Both the position numbers and the translations under genes were made by a program. From assembly GCA_009602725.1 (NCBI GenBank), contig WELB01000123.1, positions 367,640 to 387,776 of the forward strand: DNA of 20,137 nt, read 5' to 3'. Shown here in pieces: positions 1 to 11,200 of this stretch. This stretch comes from Spirogloea muscicola (taxonomy: Eukaryota; Streptophyta; Zygnematophyceae; Spirogloeales; Spirogloeaceae). The notes under the pieces are model-generated. The model saw only the letters and a program-made list of their open reading frames with translations, had not been told where the DNA came from and searched no databases. Each line of letters begins with the position of its first letter. Positions within the stretch are counted from its first letter, which is position 1.

Positions 1-24
1 CCCCCCCCCCCCCCCCCCCCCCCC
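1..24. repeat. Poly-C homopolymer at window start
   Basis: Twenty-four consecutive C bases open the window, followed by a C/T-rich stretch up to the first ATG at 43. This could be a genuine homopolymer in the HSP90 5' leader or promoter, or an assembly artefact near a contig edge. Because of it the HSP90 promoter, including any heat-shock elements, is not visible here. Confidence 0.9.
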
Positions 25-42
25 TCTCCTCCTCGGGCCGCC

Positions 43-3000
43 ATGGCTCAAATTGGGCGCCCACATGCAGGCCGAATCCCACCTCAGGGCACCGCGAGGC
101 GTCCCCCAGAGGCCCTCGCTGCTCTTCGGCTCTTGCCGCCGCCCGGGCCGCCGTCGCCGCCGCCGGGCCGAGATGGCGGACGCCGCTGCCGAGGCGTTGC
201 CGACGACCAGTGCCGCGGCCGATACAGACGCCGACGCCGCCGCCAGTCCGCCGCCGAGGGCGGAACCGAGGTGTTTGCGTTCCAGGCCGAGATCAACCAG
301 GCAAGAGCCACATTGCCGTCGCCGCTGATTCCTGCTCCCGCTTCAGCATGCCATGGCCACCACGACGCACCGAACGTCGTCGCCGGCAGACTCGCTAGCG
401 CGGGCCATGCAAGGATCGCCGCCTGCGGGGAGCCTCGTGGGCGCTGCGGCGGCGGCCAGGGATTTTCAGCTCGTGCCTCTCACGTGGCGAGCGCGGCGTG
501 CCGCCGTGCGCGCGCGGCCGCAGCTGCTGAGCCTGATCATCAACACGTTCTACAGCAACAAGGAGGTGTTCCTGCGCGAGCTCCTGAGCAACGCGTCCGA
601 CGCGCTTGACAAGGTCCGGCACCGCAGCCTCACGGACCCCAAGGTACGCTGCCACCATTAGTGGCACGCATACATATATCTGTATCATAATCAACGAGCG
701 AGCACTGCCGCAGCTTGCACCTGAGCGCTTGCTTATCTTGCCGGGCTGCCTGCCTGCTGCCTATTATTGCTGGCCTCGATCCCTCAAGGTGCTGGAGCCG
801 GACCCGGAGCTGTGCATCCGCGTGACGGCCGAGGAGGAGGCCCGCACGCTGAGCATCCGCGACAGCGGGATCGGCATGACCAAAGCGGGTGAGGACGCCA
901 CGTCGCCGACGCGCTCCGGCCGGATGTCATATGCCCCGACCAGTCTGACGTGCTGAGCGCGCCTGACGTGCAGCAGAGGTCATCAACAATCTGGGGACAA
1001 TTGCGCGCTCGGGCACCAAGGAGTTCATGGAGGCGCTGCAGGAGGGCGGCGACGTGAGCATGATCGGGCAGTTTGGGGTCGGCTTCTACTCGGCGTTCCT
1101 CGTCGCTGACTGCGTCGTTGTCATCACCAAGCACCCCGACGACAACCAGTACGTGTGGGAGTCGCAGGTCAGCATTGCGGCTGCTGCTGCGGCGAGATGG
1201 ACCGGTCGCGGCCGGCACCAATCATCACATCCACTTCATCATTCACGTGGCACTATTACTACTGGGATGAAAAGTAATTCCTCCAATCTATATCAATCAG
1301 ACACAGCAGTCCGTGGCTTTGATAGTTCATCAGCGAAGTGCTTGATCATTGCACGCTGTGCACTTGTGTGGCAGGCGGGGGGGTCGTTCACGGTGCGGAC
1401 TGCCGATGGGGACACTATGGAGCTGCCGCGCGGCACAATTGTGACACTGCACCTCAAGGAGGACCAAGCGGAGTACCTGGAGGAGCGGCGCCTCAAGGAC
1501 GTCATCCGCCGCCACTCCGAGTTCATCAACTATCCCATCTACATGCGCGTCAAGAAGACTGTCGAGAGCCAGGTAAACGACGCCGACGACAACGAGGACG
1601 TCCCCATGGAGGTGACCCTGAGACCAACTATCTCACCTGCATCGAGTGCAGAGGTTTGGCAGGCGGATGCACCTCAAGCTAAGTACTTCCTTTGGTTGCG
1701 AATGTAATATCAGGGCGGCGAGGCTGAGGAGGGGAAGGTGGAGGACGTGACGGAGCGGGAGGGAGGCGCAGCGGCACCGGAGCACAAGGCGAAGAAGGTC
1801 AAGGAGGTGACATTTGTGTGGGAGCTGGTGAACAAGCAGGCGAGGACGAGCAGCTCCACCTCCCACTTGCACGCCTTGTAATGTGCTGTGAATTTCGGAG
1901 TCTAGAGGCAACCTTGTTTCTGGAGTCAGAGAGCGCCAGCTGTCCGTGACCTTGAGCAAGTGTATGGTACGCTCGGGCAGCAAGCTTTGACTGGCGGCTG
2001 TGCTACTTGAGTGCAATAGAAGCCGATCTGGATGCGCAACCCCGAGGAGGTGCGCGCCGACGAGTATGTGGTGTTCTACAAGAGCCTGACCAACGACTGG
2101 GAGGAGCCATTGGCGTACAAGCACTTCAAGGTGGAGGGCCAGCTCGAGTTCCGGGTGAGCCGCCTCCTGAAGAGACCTGAGATTGGGGCCCACGACGCCC
2201 ATCATTAAAAGACCATTGGTTTGTGCGCTGCAGCCCACGTTGGAGGGACGCTGGCCAGACTACACGTGTGACAGCTGAGTTTGGGCGATCTGTTGGGTTG
2301 CAGGCTCTCCTGTTCGTCCCGAAGCGTGCGCCATTCGACCTGTTCGAAGGGCGGCGCAAGAAGCAGACCAACGTGAAGCTGTACGTGCGGCGCATATTCA
2401 TCACAGACGACGCCGAGGACCTGATGCCCGAGTACCTGCGCTTAGTGAAGGGCGTCGTAGACTCGGAGGACTTGCCCCTCAACATCTCCCGCGAGATGCT
2501 GCAGCAAAGCAGAATCCTAAAAGTATCCTCAGTCAGAGTCCTTAGTCTTTCATTCATAGGTTGCGGGTCTTGATGTACCTGTGGGGTGAAGGTTTTGAGT
2601 ATCTATTCTAGTAGTAGTATCTAAGCTAGTGGAGTACTGGCCACGATTGACCAACAAAGAATTACAACTCTGTCAGTATAATGGCGGACAAGATCCAACA
2701 TCACATTGAAGGACTGTGACAAAGAATCATGGGACCTCCGGTTGCAACAGGTGATACGTAAGAACTTGGTGAAGAAGTGCATCGAGATGTTCTCTGAGCT
2801 GGCTGAGGACCGCGACAAGTACAAGACATTCTACGAGGCCTTCTCTAAGAACCTGAAGCTGGGCATATACGAGGACAGCCAGAACCGCGCCAAGCTTGCC
2901 GACCTTCTTCGCTTCTATTCCACCAAGTGCCGTGAGTCCTTCCTTCTGTTCATCACTTGCACCTCTCTCTCCATTGTACCTGGATACAGCTAACATAGAC

Positions 3001-4530
3001 GCTGATGAAGTTTTAGAATTTACCGTTGAAGGGACTGTCACAGGCAACAGGAAACCCGCTTAGACGATGAGGCCATGCCGCGACTGATGCTGGGCAGGCG
3101 ATGAATGGACGAGTCTGAAGGACTACGTAACAAGAATGAAGCCTCAGCAGACGGACATCTACTACATTACGGAGGAAAGCCTCAAGGCCGTGGAGCGATC
3201 GCCGTTTCTGGAGCGGCTTCAGAAGCTGGATATGGAAGTGCTGCTCATGACAGACCCCATCGATGAGTACATGGTGCAACAGGTGAGCATGGCGCGTGGC
3301 ACGCAGGTCTAGCAAGTCCGTCAGTACTGCCAGTATAACCTATGCCTGCCTTAGGTGTTGAAGTAGCTCCTTGGCTGCAAGATTCACTATGAGCAGCCAG
3401 AACGAATAGGTGGGATGAGAGTAGAAGCCTGAGGCTACACTTTGTTGGCGCCTCAATTTAGATATCGCAAGATTCTGACTGCAGCTCAAGGAGTACGATG
3501 GGCACAAGCTCGTCAATGTGACCAAGGAGGGGCTGAAGCTGCCCCTCGAGAGCGAGGAGGAGCAACAGGAGTGGGAGCGCCTGAAGCAGGAGTATGAGGG
3601 CCTCTGCAAGAAGGTCAAGGAAGTATTGGGCGACCGCGTAGAGAAAGTAGTCATTGGGAAGCGCGTCACTGAGTCGCCAGCCGTCCTTGTGACCGGCGAG
3701 TATGGCTGGACCGCCAACATGGAAAGGATCATGAAGGCTCAGGTACAGTGCCTCCTGAGAGTTGTCCCACATAAGCTCAAATTTGTCGCCCCTCCCTGTA
3801 TTTGATGTAGAGACCTTCCCCTTGCAATAACACAATTATTACTCCCTCTGTAGATTGTGATGAAGCCTGGACAAGTATTTGAAGCGTGCCTTCATCCTTT
3901 GCCCTAGTGAAGACTGTACATACAAGCAAGCAATTGCATATGCTTCCAGCGGCTGAGCATGCGGCGCTTTGAGAGAATCGTAGACAAGGTTATCGGATGA
4001 CCTTGCAAGCCTTGCCTCCTGGTTGGGGCTTGCGCAGGCACTGCGAGACGAGACCATGTCCAGGTACATGATGAGCAAGAAGACGCTGGAGCTCAATCCC
4101 CACAATGCCATTATCCAGGAGTTGAAGCGACGGATGGACGCCGACCCAGATGACAAGACGCTCAAGGACCTTATTGTCCTGCTGTATGAGACTGCGCTTC
4201 TCACTTCCGGCTTCAGTATCGACGAGCCGCAGGTAATACTGCTTTCACGTGAGAGCATCATATAGTAGGTCTAGAGGGTAGCCATCAAGTACGACTGCCT
4301 TGGCTGCGAGGCAAGGACGCATAAACCTTGTCCATGTTGGGCCTTGTCCTTTCAGGACGGGTGAGTGACGCATCAGCTTGTCTGTGCTGCAGCTCTTTGC
4401 ACGTCGCATTCAACGCATGATTCAACTGGGTCTAGGAGTGAAGGATGACGAGGAGGAGATGCAAAGTGGTGATGAGATGCCGCCCCTAGAAAGGGCAGCC
4501 GAAGAGAGCAAGATGGAGGAAGTCGACTAG
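43..4530 (+). CDS. HSP90: Cytosolic HSP90 molecular chaperone, 13 exons
   Basis: ATP-dependent dimeric chaperone of the GHKL ATPase fold, acting in cytosol and nucleus. Exons: 43(?)-300, 524-643, 789-888, 977-1167, 1375-1611, 1714-1839, 2020-2154, 2304-2522, 2751-2931, 3098-3282, 3485-3742, 4038-4232, 4393-4530. Exons 2-13 encode 694 aa in one continuous frame. Visible HSP90 landmarks in order: [10 protein letters not shown] (exon 1), the catalytic-Glu region [15 protein letters not shown] (exon 2), DSGIGMTKA nucleotide-binding loop (exon 3), [12 protein letters not shown] (exon 4), an acidic charged linker (exons 5-6), [11 protein letters not shown] and the Arg-finger region NISREMLQQ (exon 8), KNLVKKCIE (exon 9), [17 protein letters not shown] (exon 11), TALLTSGF (exon 12) and the terminal MEEVD. 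MEEVD binds TPR co-chaperones and marks a cytosolic, not organellar or ER, paralog. Introns 1 and 6 use GC donors. The start is unresolved: ATG 43 is open in frame and has a strong Kozak context but adds about 74 aa of Pro/Arg-rich sequence; ATG 173 gives a more typical Ala/acidic N-terminus but in another frame. Confidence 0.95.
301..523 (+). other. HSP90 intron 1, GC-AG type
   Basis: The universally conserved HSP90 stretch [18 protein letters not shown] is interrupted exactly after Q. The exon ends CCAG, the intron begins GCAAGA and ends CCGCAG. No GT near the junction would preserve the protein, so a GC donor is required. The 3' part of the intron is open in the frame of exon 2 from an ATG at 353. 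Confidence 0.85.
1840..2019 (+). other. HSP90 intron 6, GC-AG type
   Basis: The conserved junction [13 protein letters not shown] places the donor after CAG at 1839, with intron start GCGAGG and intron end CAATAG. No GT occurs near the junction that would keep both sides. The donor is less consensus-like than that of intron 1 (GCGAGG against the usual GCAAGT). Confidence 0.8.
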
Positions 4531-5244
4531 GCCTGCAATGACTTAGTGAAGCGAGTGGATGGTGCCTTGGTGTCAAAAACAAATGCACGTGGGACTGGGT
4601 CGGACCTGCTTTGAAAGTCGACAATTAGGAAACAGTGTCGCCTACCTTTCAGTGGGTTGGCCTCATCGACCAAGTTGGGCGGTCTCAGACACGTTGCACA
4701 AGGCACATCTGCCACCAGAGAAGTCCTGAGCTTTTGCTGTATCTGTCCTTACAGTGTCAGTATCACAACAGCATAGCACTCGATGGACATCTGATGAGAG
4801 CCGAGCCTTTCATGCTGCAGGATTGCCAGAGTGTTGTCCACCTAAGATTGCACCGGCGTGGATAGCAGTCTCTTGTCTGCCAACATACAAATTAAGGGAG
4901 GGGAGGCGGAATACTTTGAACCATATTCGTAAACCACAATGGAATGAAGCGTACACGGGGATGCCAGGCTTCTCAAAGCAAAGGCTGAGACCCAGCAAGT
5001 GGCGTTTGAGATGGTTAACTACACTTGGGTTCCCTACATCTAGGAGTAGGCTCACCTAGATGGAGGACTCTACACAAAATTGTCACCAATTCTTGAGACA
5101 GAAGCAACTAGCGGAATTGTGCAAGGCAGCGTACACAGTCAAGAAGCAGTCAAAGTTCCATTGCCTCGTTACTAAATTAATATGGTCGTCCCAGATCCTC
5201 TATGTATCAGCTAACCTAGATGCTACCCTTGACCAGCAAACGAC
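4531..5244. other. Convergent intergenic spacer (HSP90 / histidine kinase 3' regions)
   Basis: About 714 bp between two facing stop codons. I see no ORF with recognisable similarity and no RNA gene. It should hold the 3' UTRs of both genes. On the - strand there is a TGTAA at 4749-4753; I saw none on the + strand. Confidence 0.7.
4749..4753 (-). terminator. Possible TGTAA polyadenylation signal of the histidine kinase gene
   Basis: The + strand reads TTACA, that is TGTAA on the - strand, about 490 nt downstream of the kinase stop. TGTAA is the common poly(A) signal of many chlorophyte algae, and long 3' UTRs are usual there. A five-base match alone is weak evidence. Confidence 0.3.
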
Positions 5245-8200
5245 TCACACCTTCATATGCATACTTTCCACCTGATCTTCATTCACAGGGCTGGGAGGGA
5301 CGTACAGGATGCGCATCAGCGCCTTCCACAGCTGCTCTTCTTCGATGGGCTTGGTCACGAAACCGTCCATACCTGCCTCCTCACACCTCTCTCTGCTGCC
5401 CTTGACCACGTCAGCTGTCAGGGCCAGTATAGGTAGTCGTTTTGACACATTGAGAGTGTCCCTCTGCAGCTTGTCGGAAGCTTGCAACTCCGCCTTCTGC
5501 TCTTCCTCAAGCCAGCTCTTTTCCATGTCACGGATGCGCTTTGTGGTCTCATACCTGCATATTGTGGGCAATGAGTTGCAGAAGCTGCCGGTTAGTTACC
5601 GTTTGACTTGTGCAAGTACACAGTGTGCTGCTGCCATAAATGTATGTTTTCCTACTCTGTGTCTTTGATAACGTTTACGTGCTTTGAGGCCCAAACTCCT
5701 GTCCAGGAGATTCGTCCTCCTGCAACTCGTGACCTCGTTGACTGCAGTCAAGCAAAGCTAGGGAGGCAGGGACCTTTCTATATATATGTAGGCAGTCACC
5801 TACCCATCCATCTCAGGCATTTGCACATCCATGAGGATGCAGTCAAAATGGCGTGATGCTGCCAAGCTCTGAAGGGCCATCTTCCCACTTTCAACGCAGT
5901 GCACAACTGCACCAAAGCGAGCAAGTGTTGCAGATGCCACCTTCCGATTCACCAAGTTGTCATCCACAACCTGCAAGGGTCAGCGACATCATGCAATAAG
6001 AATCTGGAAGGCTTGTGCCACAGACAACAGCATGACACTGCCGCTTCGAGAGTACCAACACTGAAGCTCTGAGCCCCTTTGACCCACAAGCAGTCGAAAA
6101 CACCAGTACTGTGCCAGTTACATGCAGGCACTGCAGCTTCTGCATTTACATATAAGATACACTACAGCACGGAAGCAGTCCCACTCGCAAGGTGCTCACC
6201 ATGATCTGCTTGCCACTGAGCACCATGCACAGCATCTCCTGCCTCTGCAGCGTTGCTCGCCTCGTCATCACCCCTAGGCGGCTTGTGCCCATCTCCAGAG
6301 CCTGAAGGAGGCATGCTGCCATGGACCGACTGCGCAGGGGCTTGAGTAGAGTTGTAGAGAACCCCAACTTCCTGGCAAGGAGCTCATCGTCCTGCTGCAA
6401 AGTCGTGGCCAGAAGAACGAGCTTTGCAGGTTGCACCCCTGGTCTTCCTTGGTTCTGCATTTGCCACACAAACGCAAGGCATGAGGTGACGACCCTGACA
6501 GGCATGGAGCAGTAACCCTTGTGCGCCTGAGTCAGTAAAGAAGGCAGCTCAGTGTGGCGTGCGCGAAGTATGGTCCATCCTACATTAGGACATCAGATCA
6601 GGAACTCAAGTGACAGATTGAGGTCCTACCTTGAACTAGCGCAGCAACAGGAATGCATTGAGGACTCGGCCACTACCCACCTTGTCAAGCGCTTCTACGA
6701 AAGCCGTCTCTAACGCGGCCCAGCTGGTCAGACTGGAGGCACTTGAATCGACCAAGACAATGTCCCACAAGGCTGTGGCCGGGCCATGTGTTGGTGTCGC
6801 TGTGTGCACTTGTGCTGCTGCAGCCACAGATGTTTGTCCACTCTGCTCCAATTTCTGGAGAGCTTCCTCTGTCCCCTCGGCAAACTCCACGTAAACACCA
6901 AGCCGCAGCAAGTAATTGGCAGTGACCTGTTATATACAGACGAGAAACAGCAGTGCATCAGTCTCTTGGAACAGATCAGACTCTGCTCTTACCATATTCA
7001 TGAAGGCAAGAGTCAGTGACAGCTGTTCCTGCATGCTCCAGCCTAGACCATCCCAGACTGTACATTTCACAGCAATTTAAGGTGTAACAAATAGCTCCAA
7101 GTAGCGAACCTCAGCCCTGACAGGGCGCTCGTCCACAATCAAGGCTCTCAAGCCCTTCAGCTTTGTCATGTTTGGGAGTTCTGGTTCTTCCTCGGCCATT
7201 GCCTCGTGCTTTCCCAAATCCTCCAGCAAGATATCAAACTTGAATGTTGTACCCACTCCTAGCTCGCTCACGAATGTCATATTCCCACCCATCATTGCCA
7301 CCAGCCTGGTATACAGCAGATATGTGTCAGGAGCCTCAGTCATCCAGGATAACATATGGCAATCCTCAGCTAACAACCTCCTCATGTGAACTCACATCAT
7401 CCACGTACTCAAGGTGAACAAATGACAAGTTGGAGAGTCGTCACTGTCACCTCTCGTCTTCTTTTCTTCCTGCAGTTTCCCAGGACATGAGCAGGAGGTA
7501 CATTGTGTTCACGGTTATCTGCTATAGGTGCAATTTAAGCATAGACATGAACTCTCTTGACATGTAACGGGGGAAGCCAGCCTTACCTTTGACTGATACT
7601 AAGGCCGATGCCAGTGCCCCCATGTAGTCGCTGGGTGCTGCTGTCAGCCTGCATGAACGGCTCAAAGATTCTGCTTTGGGCAGATTGGGGGATGCCAATG
7701 CCAGTGTCCTCAAGCTCAAACACCAACCTGATAGGTCTACCTCTTGCTCCTGTGCATCTTTTGTCTTTCCCCTCATCCTTGTTGACTGGAGAACTTGCAA
7801 AATCCTGGGGCTTCTCATTCTTATAAGTACTACCTGACAGATAACTTTCCCTCCTACCTGTATCACTATCTCGTGTCACACTTCCTGTGACTCCTGGGCT
7901 TGAAGGCCTGAAGCGAGAGGCCACCCTGTCCTTGTCTTCTGCTACGCTTCTCCCACTTAGACTCTTGAGCATCAACGTCCTTGAGATACCACGCCCAGAA
8001 GTGGATGCCTTGAGTGACTCTAGCTGCCTCGTCACAAAGTCCTCATGAGTAGCAAGCTCACCCTGATCACATCTTAGCGCGGGGTCTGCAGCAGCAGGGC
8101 TTGGCGTCCTCTCCTGGTCAGAGGATGGCATGACCTGCCTCAAAGCTTGACAAGTACAACAGCATTGGGATGACTTGCCATCTGCCGGAAGGAGGCCATC

Positions 8201-11200
8201 TATGATCTCCTCCTCAGCATGATCAGATTGCTCATTAGCTGCTAGTTGCAAGGGATGTATGCCTTTGGATGACAAGGGCATGCTGACCCCCTCGATATCC
8301 TTAGCAGTGAGCCCATAAGCATGACCTGGTATCCACCTCAGTGCTTCAGAAGCTGCTTGACGTGCCAACTCGAGGAGGCCTTCAGAGTGAGAAGGAAAGA
8401 CTGTCCTTGGTGTCAGCGGTCCACTTCTTTGCAATGAGGCATCACCACTTTGTACAGATGTCGGTGGCTCTTCTACCTTGTCAACAACCTTCTTCACTTT
8501 CAGAAGGATGTGACCTTTCTTCGTGAACTTCAACGCATTGCCAATCAGGTTCACCAAGACCTGACGAAGCCGCACTGGGTCCCCAACCAAGCACCTCGGC
8601 ACACTCTCCAGGATCTGGGCAGCTAGCTCCAGCCCATCACCTTCTTCCCAGGTTTTCTGAGCGACCGAAGCGAACATACTCAGGACGTCATCAACGAGCA
8701 TATGAAGGTTGAAAGTAATAGATTCAAGCTCCTGAGCAGCACACGGCCAATTTGTCAGCATCATAGCAGACCCTCAAGGCAAGAATGTACAAGCATGCCA
8801 TATGAGTGCAAAAGGCCTCTGATGGAAACATTGCTGAGCCCAAGGTCTACTTTTGCAGACACTCGTATCAAAAGAACGCTTCCTGGTCTAGCTGTTGTTG
8901 GCCTGATTGGGTTATAGCCTAAAAGTGGACACAACGACACATATCCCAAAACGTCGAGAAATACGGTTAAATCTAATATGGAGTTTATTCAGATTGTGCT
9001 ATATATAATGAATCTGATGTAAGTACCATTCGCCCAGACTCTATCTTGGAGAGGTCCAACACATCGTTGATGAGGTAGATGAGGGCATTGCCACTTGACT
9101 GGGCTGTCCTGCAGTAGTCGAGCTGTACATTATCCATTGGTGTTCGGATCAACAGGTTGATCATCCCCAACATTCCATTCATGGGCGTACGTATTTCATG
9201 GGAAATAGTAGCTAGAAAGGCAGACTTGGCCATATTGCCAGCTTCTGCAGCCACTTTGGCTGCCTGCACCAAAGCTCAAGCGCGGTGATGTCAAGGCCAA
9301 TTCCAACGTCCCTGAGCAACGCACGGATTGAGGAAATAGCAATGCTGCCTAGAATAAGCTGAGACGTGTTTGTTGATGAAGGTGAAGGTGGGCACCACAG
9401 GTGTCCACCTTCATCTCATCCTTGAGTGCCTCCATACGGTGAAAGTCCCACTCCATTTGCTCTATTCTGTGGAACGCTTCCCAGATGATCTCAAGCAACA
9501 GGAGGGAGATGACAAGTGCCAGGACACCAGAAAGGAGGGCCCCCTTAGGAAAGGTGTATGGAACGGCATATCCACAACGGAGCTCATGCCTGCAGATCAA
9601 TGCTCCCAGGACATTACTGAAAGGTGGCTTTGCTCTCACAGCACTGACATCCTCCCACAACAAAAGATTGATCCTTTGATTTAATGCAGCCCCTAATCTC
9701 CTCAAACACAACAAGTTTCCATTGTCACTACAACTTCTGACCAAAATTGGAAGTCTGATGTGATTCTGTTTTACGGAATGAGTGAGTGAGTGTAGTAGGA
9801 ACCCCTTCCACATACATACCTACGGCTGCTATCACCCAGGTCCAGCTTGTACACAGTGCTATGATACAGGTTGGGCAAACCAGGACCTCCAACAGCGAGC
9901 TCTGAATTTTGTGGCACATACAGGCCCAATGGTACATCCTCAGTGACATCATCGATGCGCAAGACAAGGCAGGAAAGTCTGTCAACCCTGTTCCTGCACA
10001 CATATGAGCGTAAGTATGTGTCTGAGTTACTTCAACAGTCAGTGAATTTCTAAGATGCAGGTGAAAAACATATCAATGAATATCTGGACGGCAGCAAGTG
10101 CGACTTGCACTGTGCTTGAGCAAAGGCCAGAACCTCGACTGTATACTGCCACTCTGATGCGGTCCAACAGAAATTTAGCAGCAAATGTGCAAAGTGCAAG
10201 CACGCAACCGCACTTCCAAATCCTGTGTTAGCTCTTCCAACTTGTATACGTGCCTGGAAGAGCTTTGAGTGCTCAAAAGAGGTTCGATGCAAACAGTTGG
10301 ATCTAGAAGGCCCCCAACAAAGCCCCTGAGAGCTTCGGACTGGGCTTCGACTGGTGCCCAGGGCAAGGCTTTAGAGTCAACAACTGAGAAGGTAATGTAA
10401 ATCACTGTCTTGTTGTTGAACACGAAGGGCGCTGAGGTTGCCATGTTGCCTGTTTCTCGTGCCCGGGCAACCGTCTACAGCCATACAGCACAAGTCAGGG
10501 TCCACAAAATACTCCTTGCACATGATAAGGCACGTAGCGTACTAACACAGGTATGTGGAACTAAATAAATCATATACTTTGCCATGACTACTGGAACATC
10601 CGAGCAGCAAGGTGATGGCCTGCGAAGTGCAACTGCCCCTGTTGAATGAGACCAACCAAGTCCCCTTCTCTTCTATAGAATCTCTGACTCATGGCAAACA
10701 CTCAATTGCTACCTAGGCCTCAACTGCTCGTTCTGTGCATTATGCTGCATTTCCACATGCATGTATCAGAAGTAAGGCGCCCAAGTGGTGGGCTGCTAGT
10801 ATACCTTGTAAAGCAGTGGCTGTGAAAGCAAATCCAAGCTTGGGTAAGAGTGGCGTGGCGCTGAGTGGGTTATGACTACATACTCATCAAGGTCCAGATA
10901 GCGACTCTGCCAAATCCACGTACCACTTCCATAAGGCCAAGGCCTATCGGGGTTGCAAACAGGTGCAGCACCTGTAGCTCATCTGCTACCAATGTCATGC
11001 AAGTGCAGAGCCTCTATTGAGGTATACAAGGACACCCAAGCTGACAGGGAGGTGGTTTGGAAAGCCAACCTTCATGGGCACCCACTCTGATACCTCCAAG
11101 CCATGATTTTTCTCAAAGTTAGCACGATGAGAGTGCTTCACCAATGCCATCACATGATGATTGACAATAGCCTGATCAAGCTTCGTCTCATTGACATACA

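Noticed and set aside
1633-2238. 201-codon - strand open frame opposite HSP90
   Set aside because: It overlaps conserved HSP90 exons on the other strand and has no independent similarity; it is a shadow frame.
10995-11069. Extension of kinase exon 3 beyond WVPMK
   Set aside because: The frame continues to a stop without CHASE similarity, while GTTGGC after AAG at 11070 joins in phase to the exon carrying DLDEY.
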